This document shows, one piece after another, positions 17,862 through 25,868 of a stretch of DNA of 64,000 bases. The stretch comes from Fuscovulum ytuae (GTDB lineage: Bacteria > Pseudomonadota > Alphaproteobacteria > Rhodobacterales > Rhodobacteraceae): NCBI RefSeq assembly GCF_029953595.1, contig NZ_CP124535.1, forward strand, positions 248,001 to 312,000, in the 5' to 3' direction. The position numbers and the translations under genes were made by a program. How positions within the stretch are numbered: the first letter of the stretch is position 1; each line of letters opens with the position of its first letter. Under the pieces are notes generated by a model, which was not told the origin of the DNA, did no database searches, and was given only the letters and a program-made list of their open reading frames with translations.

Positions 17862-18077
17862 CTGGCCCTCCGGCCATGGCGGGTAACACCGCGATCATGG
17901 CGCAGCTTGATGGCCGAGGGAACCCCGCTGGCGCCGAGGGCACGTCCGTTCACGACGCATCACGCTTTCGACAAGGGTTGAAATGCAGGCATCCTGATGC
18001 CGCCCCCCTGCGTAAGCCTTTGCGACATGGGCCGGAAACCCCGTGTCATCTGCAAACACCACACAGGGGACCAATCT

Positions 18078-18581
18078 ATGAAGATCAAATTTGCTCTCGC
18101 GGCGCTTGCGCTTTCCGCCACCACCGCCTCGGCCCAAAGCATCGTCGACATCGCCGCGGGGGATGAGCGTTTCACGACGCTGGTTGCCGCCGTCACGGCG
18201 GCCGGTCTGGCCGAAACGCTCGCAGGCCCCGGCCATTTCACCGTCTATGCGCCGGTCAACGATGCCTTCGCCGCCCTGCCGGAGGGCACGGTCGAAACCC
18301 TGCTGAAGCCGGAAAACAAGGGCCAGCTGACGGATATCCTTCTTTATCACGTGGATGACCGTAACCTGCCCGCCGCCGCCATTCCCGCAGGGTCGAACTA
18401 TTTCAAACCGCTGCTGACCTCGCAGCGGTTGTGCATCACCAAATCCGCATCTGGCGTGACCATCGCCGATGGCACGGGCGAGGTGGCCAATGTCATCATC
18501 GCCGATATCAAGGCCGACAATGGCGTGATCCATGTGATCGACAAGGTGCTGTTGCCGGGGACGCGTCCTGCCTGCCACTGA
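18078..18581 (+). CDS. Secreted fasciclin (FAS1) domain protein
   Basis: The 167 residues start with a signal peptide (MKIKFALAALALSATTASA) followed by one FAS1 domain: DERFTTLVAAVTAAGLAETL, then the H1 motif FTVYAPVNDAFAALPEGTVE, LLYHVDDR and the H2 motif NGVIHVIDKVLLP. FAS1 domains mediate adhesion or carbohydrate/protein contact outside the cell. The ATG follows AGGGGA. A perfect 10-bp hairpin follows the gene. Confidence 0.9.
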   Translation: MKIKFALAALALSATTASAQSIVDIAAGDERFTTLVAAVTAAGLAETLAGPGHFTVYAPVNDAFAALPEGTVETLLKPENKGQLTDILLYHVDDRNLPAAAIPAGSNYFKPLLTSQRLCITKSASGVTIADGTGEVANVIIADIKADNGVIHVIDKVLLPGTRPACH

Positions 18582-18617
18582 TCCGGCAGCGAGGGCGGCT
18601 TTACTGTTAAGATCAAA

Positions 18618-18643
18618 GGCGGGCGCAGGGACATGCGCCCGCC
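18618..18643 (+). terminator. Hairpin after the fasciclin gene
   Basis: A 10-bp perfect stem GGCGGGCGCA / TGCGCCCGCC with a 6-base loop lies 37 bases after the stop. There is no long T-run, so it may stop transcription only weakly or protect the 3' end. Confidence 0.5.
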
Positions 18644-18712
18644 CTTGCACCCCCGGACTTGCACCTTTGCCCTGCAGGCATGATATCTTGCATCCGCAAA
18701 TCGGAGGCGACC

Positions 18713-19804
18713 ATGGCCCTGCCCGTCAGGCAACAGCTTTTCTACTGGGGGATCGCCGCGGCGGTCTTTCTGTTCCTGCTTTGGGCACTGGGCAATGTGA
18801 TGCTGCCCTTCCTTGTGGGCGGGGCCATCGCCTATTTCCTTGATCCCGTTGCCGACCGGCTGGAAAGCTGGGGCCTGTCGCGGGTGGGGGCCACGGTGAC
18901 GATCTCTCTCGTGGCACTGCTGATGGCGGTGCTCTTGGTGCTGGCGATCATTCCGACGCTGATCCAGCAATTGACCGGCCTGATCAACGCAGCGCCCGAA
19001 ATTTCGCAGCGATTGCAGGCCTTTCTGGTCGAGCGCTTCCCTGAACTGTCCGACAGCACATCGACCATCCGCCAAACGCTGGCCCAGATCGCCCAGACCA
19101 TTCAGGCCAAAGGCGGGCAATTGGCGGAAACGCTGCTGTCTTCTGCCATGGGGCTGGTTTCGGTCATCGTCTTCATCGTCGTGGTGCCGGTGGTTGCCTT
19201 TTATCTGCTGCTGGACTGGGACCATATGGTTGCGCGCATCGACAGCCTTCTGCCGCGCGACCATGCGCCGGTGATCCGTCGGCTGGGGATCGAAATCAAC
19301 GCCGTACTGGCCGGGTTCGTGCGCGGGCAGCTTTCGGTCTGCCTTCTCTTGGGCAGTTTCTATGCCGTGGCCCTGATGATTGCGGGGCTGCAATTCGGGC
19401 TTGTCGTGGGGGCCATCGCCGGGGCGATTACCTTCATCCCCTATGTCGGGTCATTGGTCGGCGGGGCGCTGGCCATCGGGCTGGCGCTGTTTCAGTTCTG
19501 GGGCGACTGGGTCTCTATCGCCATCATCGCGGGCATTTTTGGGGCAGGCCAGTTCATCGAAGGCAATATCCTGACGCCGAAACTGGTGGGGAATTCGGTC
19601 GGGCTGCACCCGGTCTGGCTGCTGTTCGCGCTGTCGGCCTTTGGGTCGCTCTTTGGCTTTGTCGGCATGCTGGTCGCGGTGCCAGTGGCGGCTGCGATCG
19701 GGGTTCTGACGCGCTTTGGCATCCAGCAATATCAGTCCAGCCTCCTTTATCGCGGCCTTGCAGGGCGCGAGAGGCCCGAGGCAAAGGATGAGGCGGCGGA
19801 GTGA
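18713..19804 (+). CDS. AI-2E family transporter (PerM-like)
   Basis: A 363-residue polytopic membrane protein of the PF01594 family (YdiK/PerM/TqsA). Repeated hydrophobic helices flank a central amphipathic part (LIQQLTGLINAAPEISQRLQ), and the conserved VGAIAGAITFIPYVGSLVGG plus the later GNILTPKLVGNSVGLHP are diagnostic. Members export autoinducer-2 or act as ion/proton antiporters; which applies is unknown. ATG at 18713 follows GGAGGCGACC. The stop overlaps the hdaA start, a coupling of a membrane permease to a replication regulator seen in other alphaproteobacteria. Confidence 0.88.
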   Translation: MALPVRQQLFYWGIAAAVFLFLLWALGNVMLPFLVGGAIAYFLDPVADRLESWGLSRVGATVTISLVALLMAVLLVLAIIPTLIQQLTGLINAAPEISQRLQAFLVERFPELSDSTSTIRQTLAQIAQTIQAKGGQLAETLLSSAMGLVSVIVFIVVVPVVAFYLLLDWDHMVARIDSLLPRDHAPVIRRLGIEINAVLAGFVRGQLSVCLLLGSFYAVALMIAGLQFGLVVGAIAGAITFIPYVGSLVGGALAIGLALFQFWGDWVSIAIIAGIFGAGQFIEGNILTPKLVGNSVGLHPVWLLFALSAFGSLFGFVGMLVAVPVAAAIGVLTRFGIQQYQSSLLYRGLAGRERPEAKDEAAE

Positions 19805-20466
19805 TCCGGCAACTGACCTTTGACCTGCCTGCCCGCACGGCATGGCGGCGCGAGGATTTCTTCGTCTCCCCTGCCAATGCGGCGGCGCTGGCGGCGCTGG
19901 ACGATTGGCGCAACTGGCCGGGGGGCAAGATGGTGCTGACGGGGCCGAAGGGCAGCGGCAAGACCCATCTTGCGCGGCTTTGGGCGGCCGAGACGGGTGC
20001 GGCGGTGCTGCCCGCCCGTGGCTTGGCCGAAGCGGACCTGCCCGCGCTGGCCGCCCAGGGCGCGGTGGCGGTGGAGGATGCGGACGAGGCGGCGGGGCAG
20101 GGCGACTGTGAAGCGGCGCTGTTCCACCTGCACAACCTTGTGACGCAGGCGGGCCATCTTCTGGTGACGGCGGCGACGCCGCCGCGTGATTGGCAGCTGA
20201 AGCTGCCCGACCTTGCCAGCCGATTGCAGGCTGCGTCGCTTTCCCGGATCGAGGCCCCGGATGACGCGCTTCTTTCGGCGGTGCTGATCAAGCTTTTCGC
20301 GGATCGTCAACTGGCCGTGCCGCCCGCGCTGATCCCCTATCTGGTGCAGCGGATGGAACGCTCTATCGACGCCGCCCGCGATCTGGTGGCGCGGCTGGAT
20401 GCACGGTCGCTGGCTGAGGGGCGACCGATCACACGGGCCATGGCGGCGGAGGAATTGGGGGACTAG
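19801..20466 (+). CDS. hdaA: HdaA, regulatory inactivator of DnaA
   Basis: The 221-residue protein is a DnaA-like AAA+ ATPase without the DnaA DNA-binding domain. It begins IRQLTFDLPARTAW, carries Walker A (TGPKGSGKTHLARLW), a degenerate Walker B (VAVEDAD) and the box VII-like RMERSIDAARDLVARLD. QLTFDLP is the expected beta-clamp-binding motif. HdaA with the clamp stimulates ATP hydrolysis by DnaA and limits re-initiation. The start is a GTG at 19801 overlapping the upstream stop (GTGA). Confidence 0.9.
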   Translation: MIRQLTFDLPARTAWRREDFFVSPANAAALAALDDWRNWPGGKMVLTGPKGSGKTHLARLWAAETGAAVLPARGLAEADLPALAAQGAVAVEDADEAAGQGDCEAALFHLHNLVTQAGHLLVTAATPPRDWQLKLPDLASRLQAASLSRIEAPDDALLSAVLIKLFADRQLAVPPALIPYLVQRMERSIDAARDLVARLDARSLAEGRPITRAMAAEELGD

Positions 20467-20490
20467 GGGCGGTGCCTGCGGGCAGGCATC

Positions 20491-20784
20491 CTAGGCCAGC
20501 ATTCGCTGCACGATGGTCGGATCTTTGGCGATCAAGGCCAGCAGGACACGGGCCGGGCCTTCTGGGCGGCGGCGGTTCTGTTCCCAGTTCAAGAGCGTGC
20601 CCTTGCTGACCCCGATGGAGCGCGCGAATTCGGCCTGACTGAGGCCCGTCGTCGCGCGGATGGCGCGCACGTCGGGGGTCGGGACCTCGATATGATGGGT
20701 GATGGCGCCTTCGGTATGGCCTTGGGCGTAGGAGATGGCCTCTTTCAGACCCTGTTCGATGCGTTTGAAGGCTTCGCTTGTCAT
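20491..20784 (-). CDS. XRE-type antitoxin of a HigBA-like module
   Basis: The 97 residues end in a helix-turn-helix of the Xre class: IRATTGLSQAEFARSIGVSKGTLLNWEQNRRRPEGPARVLL. Such HigA-like antitoxins neutralise the toxin and repress the operon. The start overlaps the toxin stop by 4 bases (ATGA), so antitoxin follows toxin, the order typical of higBA. The 15-bp palindromes at 21134-21163 are its probable operators. It is convergent with hdaA. Confidence 0.85.
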   Translation of the reverse strand: MTSEAFKRIEQGLKEAISYAQGHTEGAITHHIEVPTPDVRAIRATTGLSQAEFARSIGVSKGTLLNWEQNRRRPEGPARVLLALIAKDPTIVQRMLA

Positions 20785-21116
20785 TGCCGTCTTCCGTGTA
20801 TTGCGTCGAGTTCCGCGCCGAGCCGATAGAGGGCTGACAGTTCCGTCGACGAGAGGTTGGCCTTTTCGTTCTTGGCAAAGACGGTGAGCAGGTAGAGTGG
20901 CCCCGCCCCCGTCTGGTAATAATGGATGCTGCGAAAACCTCCGCTTTTCCCCGATCCTTCCCGTGCGAAGCGGAGTTTCCTGAGGCCGCCGCCCAAGGGG
21001 ATGCCCGCTTCGGGGTTTGCGGCGAGGTAGTCAATAAGCGCGACGCGCTCTGCCTCCGTCATCACGGCCTTTGCGCGGCGCGTGAAATCGGGAAGTTCGA
21101 CGACCGTGACCAGCAT
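20781..21116 (-). CDS. RelE/HigB-type toxin
   Basis: The 111 residues fit the RelE/HigB-like family of ribosome-dependent mRNA interferases: VELPDFTRRAKAVMTEAERVAL, then the core LGGGLRKLRFAREGSGKSGGFR, IHYYQTGAGPLYLLTVFAKNEKANLS. The basic residues and R-x-F-A-x-E-G-x-G-K-S-G-G-x-R segment match the HigB catalytic surface. The ATG at 21116 is preferred to 21149 because the latter lies inside the operator. The predicted -10 box ends only 12 bases upstream, giving a very short leader. Confidence 0.85.
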   Translation of the reverse strand: MLVTVVELPDFTRRAKAVMTEAERVALIDYLAANPEAGIPLGGGLRKLRFAREGSGKSGGFRSIHYYQTGAGPLYLLTVFAKNEKANLSSTELSALYRLGAELDAIHGRRQ

Positions 21117-21127
21117 TCCCGATGCTC

Positions 21128-21163
21128 CGTATATGCGCCAATGGCGCATGCGTCAATGGCGCA
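21128..21163 (-). promoter_or_regulatory. Toxin-antitoxin promoter with two tandem 15-bp operators
   Basis: Two 15-bp units abut: TGCGCCA-A-TGGCGCA (21134-21148, perfect palindrome) and TGCGTCA-A-TGGCGCA (21149-21163, one mismatch). On the minus strand a near-consensus promoter is embedded: TTGACG (21151-21156), 17-base spacer, TATACG (21128-21133). Binding of the antitoxin to the palindromes would cover the -35 box and spacer. Confidence 0.75.
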
Positions 21164-21177
21164 GGATGCGCCTTGGT

Positions 21178-21218
21178 GGGGAGTTTGGGGTGGGGAGATT
21201 TAAGGTGGGGTTAAGGGG
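21178..21218 (+). other. G-tract cluster, possible G-quadruplex
   Basis: Five runs of four G on the plus strand (21178-21181, 21187-21190, 21192-21195, 21207-21210, 21215-21218) with loops of 5, 1, 11 and 4 bases. It lies between the toxin promoter and the 3' end of the HEPN-like gene. Confidence 0.45.
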
Positions 21219-21251
21219 ATTAGTCCACACCGATGGCGCGACTTATAGTTA

Positions 21252-22034
21252 TCATTTGAACTTGATTTTTTTTGTATGCGCTTCCAAGTAGCGTTGCGCT
21301 CGCCATGAATGGTTGAGGCTCGTATCGTCTCGACCAAGGGAGGTGCTGCATATTAGTTTGATGTCATTGCTCTTCGACCAAGACGCAAGGGCATAGTTGT
21401 GTGCAGTAAACGAATTGAGAAGTGTTTGTTTGTTTGGGTTCCATTCTAGTTTCCTTATGAAATAATCTATCAGGGTTAGAGCCGCATTCTGATGGGTTTC
21501 AATCTTCGGCACAATCGGGGTTTTGGGGGAATCAGCCTCCACGTCACAGCAATGAAGCAATATGTGACCCATAAGGAAGTCTAATCGGAAAAGATCATCT
21601 GGCATGACGTGAACGTCTCCCAACATATATCGACTGTCTGGCAAGCCGTTTTTTTCGAAGCGTGCTAGTGAAGTTTCGAACGATTCAACTTCTCCGAGAA
21701 ACCAGTCAAAGCAAGGGAAAGTTCGTGGCAATGTTTTAGGCCACGCTGCGTTGCGAAGCGTTAGCAGTTTGCCAAAGTGATTGCTGAAACTGTGACCAAA
21801 GTTGGCGCTCCGCCAGTTAAGTAAAAGTGCAGCTTTAATGCTCTTTTCAAGCGCTTGGGCGGCAGCCCATGAGAAGTTTCTTATGAGTTGATTTTGATGG
21901 AGCAGTCGTGCGGCTGCCCAGTCTGACAAGGCTGGCTCAACAAAAAGATTTTCAACGTACAGCTTAAAACATAAGAGGTCTTTGCCCTGTAGTGGCTCTT
22001 CTCTGTCTAGTTTTTCCGTTCCCTTATTGGCCAA
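21252..22034 (-). CDS. HEPN-like domain protein, AT-rich, probably acquired
   Basis: 260 residues without a confident family name. Residues about 37-95 follow the HEPN pattern: SDWAAARLLHQNQ, AAAQALEKSIKAALLLN, then FGHSFSNHFGKLL (compare the A-x-Q-A-x-E-K-x2-K-A-x-L and G-H-x-L of HEPN proteins). HEPN proteins are often RNases or antitoxin partners; the site R-x5-H in WRSANFGHS is suggestive but lies earlier than the usual catalytic R-x4-6-H. GC is near 47%, far below the neighbours. The start is a TTG at 22034, 10 bases after the parE stop and in its frame, preceded by GAGGTG. No nucleotidyltransferase partner is adjacent. Confidence 0.6.
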   Translation of the reverse strand: MANKGTEKLDREEPLQGKDLLCFKLYVENLFVEPALSDWAAARLLHQNQLIRNFSWAAAQALEKSIKAALLLNWRSANFGHSFSNHFGKLLTLRNAAWPKTLPRTFPCFDWFLGEVESFETSLARFEKNGLPDSRYMLGDVHVMPDDLFRLDFLMGHILLHCCDVEADSPKTPIVPKIETHQNAALTLIDYFIRKLEWNPNKQTLLNSFTAHNYALASWSKSNDIKLICSTSLGRDDTSLNHSWRAQRYLEAHTKKIKFK

Positions 22035-22043
22035 CCAAGCACC

Positions 22044-23999
22044 TCACACATCCAACTCCTCCACAAACCGCGCGTTCTCTTGGATATACTGGAACCGCAG
22101 TTCCGGCTTCTTGCCCATCAGCCGTTCCACCAGATCGCCCGTCTCGCCCGGCGCGTCCTCGTCAATCGACACCCGGATCAACTTGCGCGATTTGGGGTCC
22201 ATTGTGGTGTCCTTCAGGTCTTTGGCGTCCATCTCGCCCAGACCCTTGAAGCGCTGCACGTCGATCTTGCCCTTGCCGCCAAGGCCCTTGGCGAGCCATT
22301 CCTCTTTCTCGGCATCCGAGGCCACATAGATGCGCCGCGCGCCTTGCGTCAGCCGATACAAAGGCGGGCAGGCGAGGTAGAGGTGGCCCTTGTCGATCAG
22401 GGGCCGCATCTGGGTGAAGAAGAAGGTCATCAGGAGCGACGCGATATGCGCCCCGTCCACATCGGCATCGGTCATGATGATGATCTTGTCATAGCGTAGA
22501 TCGTCCACCTTGAACTTCGTGCCCATGCCTACCCCCAGCGCCTCGCAGATATCGCGGATCTCGCTGTTGTCGTGCAGCTTGGCCGAGGCCGCGCCAAGGA
22601 CGTTCAGAATCTTGCCCTTGAGCGGCAGGAGGGCCTGCGTCTCCCGATCCCGCGCGCCTTTGGCCGAACCGCCCGCAGAGTCGCCCTCGACGATGAACAA
22701 CTCCGTCCCTTCGCGCGATTTCGCGGTGCAATCCGTCAACTTGCCGGGAAGGCGCAGCTTCTTGGTCGCGGATTTGCGGGCGGTTTCCTTTTCCATCCGG
22801 CGCCGCAGCCGTTCCTCGGCCCGCAGCACAAGGAAATCAAGGATGGCGCCCGCGGATTTCGTGTCATTGGCCAGCCAGTTGTCGAAATGGTCACGCACCG
22901 CGCCTTCGACCCATTTGGCGGCCTCTTCCGTCGACAGACGGTCCTTGGTCTGCCCCACGAATTGCGGTTCGCGGATGAAGCAGGACACCAGCGCGCAGCC
23001 CCCCGCCAAAAGGTCGTCGCGGGTGATCAGTTCTGCCTTGCGGTTCTTCACAAGGTCGCCATAGGCGCGGATACCTTTCAGGATCGCGGCCCAAAACCCG
23101 CCTTCATGCGTGCCGCCTTCGGGGGTGGGGACGGTGTTGCAATAGGACTGGATGAATCCGTCCCGCGCGGGCGTCCAGTTGATCGCCCATTCGACGGAAC
23201 CGGGGACATTGTATTTCTCGGTGAAGCTGACTTTCCCGGCAAAGGGGCGGTCGGCATAGGTCGATGTCTTGGCAAGCGTGTCCGACAGGTAATCGGCAAG
23301 GCCGCCGGGGAAGTGGAACGTGGCCTCCAGCGGGGTTTCGCCATCGTTGATGGCGGATTTCCAGCGGATTTCCACGCCCGAAAAGAGATAGGCCTTGGAC
23401 CGCACCATCTTGAGCAGGCGCGCAGGCTTGAAGGTTTGCGACCCGAAAATCTCATGATCCGCATGGAAGGTGGTCGATGTGCCGCGCCGGTTCGGGGCAG
23501 GGCCGATCTTCTGCACCGGCCCTTTCGGAATGCCGCGCGAGAATTCCTGAACGAACAGCTCGCGGTTGCGGGCGACCTCGACCCGCATATGATCTGACAG
23601 GGCATTGACGACGGATGCGCCGACGCCGTGCAGGCCGCCCGAGGTGGCATAGGCATCGCCGCCAAACTTGCCGCCCGCGTGCAGGGTGCAAAGGATCACC
23701 TCGAGCGCGGATTTGCCGGGGAATTTGGGGTGCGGATCGATCGGGATGCCGCGCCCATTGTCACGGATGGTGATGGCGTAATCGGCATGCAACTCCACTT
23801 CGATGCGCGACGCATGGCCCGCTACCGCCTCATCCATCGAATTGTCGAGGATTTCGGCCACAAGGTGATGCAGCGCCCTCTCATCCGTGCCGCCGATATA
23901 CATGCCGGGGCGTTTGCGGACAGGCTCCAGCCCTTCGAGCACCTCGATGGAGGAGGCGTTGTAGCTTTGGTCCCCAGAGGAGAGGAGGTCGTTGGCCAT
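22044..23999 (-). CDS. parE: DNA topoisomerase IV subunit B
   Basis: The ATPase subunit that drives decatenation of daughter chromosomes with ParC. The 651 residues show the GHKL nucleotide site (EILDNSMDEAVAGHA, RDNGRGIPIDPHP, TSGGLHGVGASVVNALS), the transducer region and the Toprim domain with LFIVEGDSAGGSAKGARD, MTDADVDGAHIASLL, and the C-terminal QRFKGLGEMDAKDLKDTTMDP. The short insert-free C terminus separates it from GyrB of gamma-proteobacteria. An AT-rich gene lies directly after its stop. Divergent from the epimerase gene. Confidence 0.93.
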   Translation of the reverse strand: MANDLLSSGDQSYNASSIEVLEGLEPVRKRPGMYIGGTDERALHHLVAEILDNSMDEAVAGHASRIEVELHADYAITIRDNGRGIPIDPHPKFPGKSALEVILCTLHAGGKFGGDAYATSGGLHGVGASVVNALSDHMRVEVARNRELFVQEFSRGIPKGPVQKIGPAPNRRGTSTTFHADHEIFGSQTFKPARLLKMVRSKAYLFSGVEIRWKSAINDGETPLEATFHFPGGLADYLSDTLAKTSTYADRPFAGKVSFTEKYNVPGSVEWAINWTPARDGFIQSYCNTVPTPEGGTHEGGFWAAILKGIRAYGDLVKNRKAELITRDDLLAGGCALVSCFIREPQFVGQTKDRLSTEEAAKWVEGAVRDHFDNWLANDTKSAGAILDFLVLRAEERLRRRMEKETARKSATKKLRLPGKLTDCTAKSREGTELFIVEGDSAGGSAKGARDRETQALLPLKGKILNVLGAASAKLHDNSEIRDICEALGVGMGTKFKVDDLRYDKIIIMTDADVDGAHIASLLMTFFFTQMRPLIDKGHLYLACPPLYRLTQGARRIYVASDAEKEEWLAKGLGGKGKIDVQRFKGLGEMDAKDLKDTTMDPKSRKLIRVSIDEDAPGETGDLVERLMGKKPELRFQYIQENARFVEELDV

Positions 24000-24136
24000 G
24001 CGCGTTGCTCGATTCTTTATGGGTGCGATGTGAAGCGGGATTAGAGCATCGCCGGGGGGGCGGGCGCAAGATGTGGGGGTTGTCCTGCCCGTTGTCTGGG
24101 CTAATGCTGTTGCGGGACAATCAAGGGAGGCGGATC

Positions 24137-25021
24137 ATGCGGGTTCTGTTCACGGGCGGGTCGGGGAAGGCGGGCAAGCATGTGGTGGCCTATCTGGCGG
24201 CGGCGGGACACAGGGTGGTGAATGTCGATCGGGTGGCCCTGAACCATCCGGGCGTGCATGACTTCCTCGCCGACATCACCGATGCAGGGCAGATGTTTTC
24301 CGTCATGTCAGGCCATGCAGGCTATGATGAGTTGGATGAGGGCCCGGCAAAGCCTTTCGATGCGGTGGTGCATTTCGCGGCCATCCCCCGGCTGATGATG
24401 TGCGCGGATACCGAAACCTACCGCGTCAATGTGGTGGGGACCTATAACGTGATCGAGGCGGCGGTGAAGCTGGGCATCCGCAAGATCATCATCGCCTCGT
24501 CGGAAACCACCTACGGCGTCTGTTTCAGCGAAGGGGTGGTGGACCCCAAGGTCCTGCCCTTGGACGAGGAGTACGACATCGACCCGATGGACAGCTATGG
24601 CATGTCCAAGAAGGTGAATGAGGTCACCGCCCGCAGTTTCCAGCGCCGGTCGGGGGCGGATATCTACGCCTTACGGATCGGGAACGTGATCGAACCGCAT
24701 GAATATGCGACGGTCTTTCCCCCTTTGCAGGACGATCCGGGCCTCCGGCGGCGGATCACATTCTCTTATATCGACGCGCGCGATCTGGGACAGATCGTGG
24801 ATCTGTGCCTGAAGAAGGACGGGCTGGGGTGGCAGGTCTTCAATGCGGTGAATGACACCAACTCCACCCCTCAGCCCAATAGCGAACTCTTGGCGCGGTT
24901 CTTCCCCAATGTGCCCCTCTCGCGCCCGGTGGAGGCACATGAAAGCCTTCTGTCGAACCGCAAGATCCGCGAGGTTCTGGGGTTCAAGGAAGCGCATAAC
25001 TGGCGGAAATATGTGACGTGA
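24137..25021 (+). CDS. NAD(P)-dependent epimerase/dehydratase family oxidoreductase
   Basis: An extended short-chain dehydrogenase of 294 residues. The N-terminal Rossmann motif is MRVLFTGGSGKAGKHV, the active-site set is Ser in IIASSETTYG and Y-x3-K in DSYGMSKKVNE, and VVHFAAIPRLM and YRVNVVGTYN are typical. Members act on nucleotide sugars or related substrates; the substrate is not readable. The ATG follows GGGAGGCGG. It ends before a diverged copy of the dispersed palindrome. Confidence 0.85.
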   Translation: MRVLFTGGSGKAGKHVVAYLAAAGHRVVNVDRVALNHPGVHDFLADITDAGQMFSVMSGHAGYDELDEGPAKPFDAVVHFAAIPRLMMCADTETYRVNVVGTYNVIEAAVKLGIRKIIIASSETTYGVCFSEGVVDPKVLPLDEEYDIDPMDSYGMSKKVNEVTARSFQRRSGADIYALRIGNVIEPHEYATVFPPLQDDPGLRRRITFSYIDARDLGQIVDLCLKKDGLGWQVFNAVNDTNSTPQPNSELLARFFPNVPLSRPVEAHESLLSNRKIREVLGFKEAHNWRKYVT

Positions 25022-25031
25022 CCGGGGCGTA

Positions 25032-25054
25032 GGGTGGGCAAAATTGCCCATCCC
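25032..25054. repeat. Dispersed palindrome, copy 2 (imperfect)
   Basis: GGGTGGGCAA-AA-TTGCCCATCCC, one mismatch in the stem, between the convergent epimerase and GST genes. Related to copies at 2028-2049 and 28465-28486. Confidence 0.7.
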
Positions 25055-25071
25055 ACGCGCTGTCTTGCCCG

Positions 25072-25719
25072 TTATTCGGGTTCTGCCAGTCGGCCTTCCC
25101 ACATCTTGCGGAAGGCGGGGCGGGATTGTGCGGCCTTAAGCCAACGTTCCACTTCGGGGAACTCTGCGATGAGGGCCGCCTGCCCTTGGGCATAGCGCAG
25201 GCATTCGGCGGTATTGATATCGGCCACGGTGAAGCGGTCGCCCACCAGCCAGTCGCGCCCCGCAAGATGGGCATTCAGCCGCCCCAAAGGACGGCGCAGC
25301 TTTTCGGCCGCGATTTTCACGATCCCTTCGCCCGTGGCACCTGACGGGGCCTGCAAAATCTCAAGCGCGGGGCCTTCCACCGCGGTGGCGGCGAACAGCG
25401 CCCACTGCTCCATCTGAGCGGTTTCCGCATCATCCGCAGGCCCCAGCGCCCCGCCATAGCGACGCGCAAGGTAAAGCGAGATGGCAAGGCTTTCGGTCAG
25501 GATCAGATCGCCATCCTGCATGGCGGGGATCTGGCCCTGCGGGTTCACCTTCAGGAATTCGGGCGAGGCTGTGTTGATCTGCGCCCCCGGCGCGGCGGGA
25601 TCTTGCAGGCGGTAGGCCTGTATCACCGGGACATGGGTGAAGGGCGTGCCGGTTTCATGCAGCAGCCAGAGAGGGCGCGTCGCGCGCGATCGATAGACGC
25701 CGTAAAGGGTGATCATCAT
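25072..25719 (-). CDS. Glutathione S-transferase family protein
   Basis: 215 residues with the thioredoxin-like N-terminal domain (MITLYGVYRSRATRPLWLLHE, VNPQGQIPAMQDGDLILTESLAISLYLARRY, which holds the cis-Pro and the Glu-Ser glutathione contact) and an all-helical C-terminal domain (DWLVGDRFTVADINTAECL). The catalytic residue is probably Ser or Tyr near residue 8-10. Substrate unknown. ATG ATG at 25719 follows AAAGGATCC; the longer upstream frame is rejected. Divergent from ppk2. Confidence 0.9.
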   Translation of the reverse strand: MMITLYGVYRSRATRPLWLLHETGTPFTHVPVIQAYRLQDPAAPGAQINTASPEFLKVNPQGQIPAMQDGDLILTESLAISLYLARRYGGALGPADDAETAQMEQWALFAATAVEGPALEILQAPSGATGEGIVKIAAEKLRRPLGRLNAHLAGRDWLVGDRFTVADINTAECLRYAQGQAALIAEFPEVERWLKAAQSRPAFRKMWEGRLAEPE

Positions 25720-25798
25720 GGATCCTTTGAAGGGCAGGGCAGGTGGAGCAAGGCTAGACCGCGCAGGGATGCAACATAAAGCGGAAGTTTTGCCGTTA

Positions 25799-25812
25799 TT
25801 GACCGGGATCAA
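25799..25812. promoter_or_regulatory. FNR/FnrL-like binding site
   Basis: TTGAC-CGGG-ATCAA differs from the TTGAT-N4-ATCAA consensus of FNR-type regulators by one base. It lies 57 bases before ppk2 and 80 before the divergent GST gene. Oxygen- or nitric-oxide-linked control of ppk2 is inferred. Confidence 0.5.
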
Positions 25813-25868
25813 GGCAGGCGGCGTTGCCCAGATGGATGCTGCGGGATGACTTTTAAGGGAGGGTGAAG

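Noticed and set aside
21819-21850. R-x5-H in WRSANFGHS as the catalytic HEPN motif
   Set aside because: In HEPN nucleases the R-x4-6-H lies further toward the C-terminal end of the domain, so I do not claim RNase activity on this basis.
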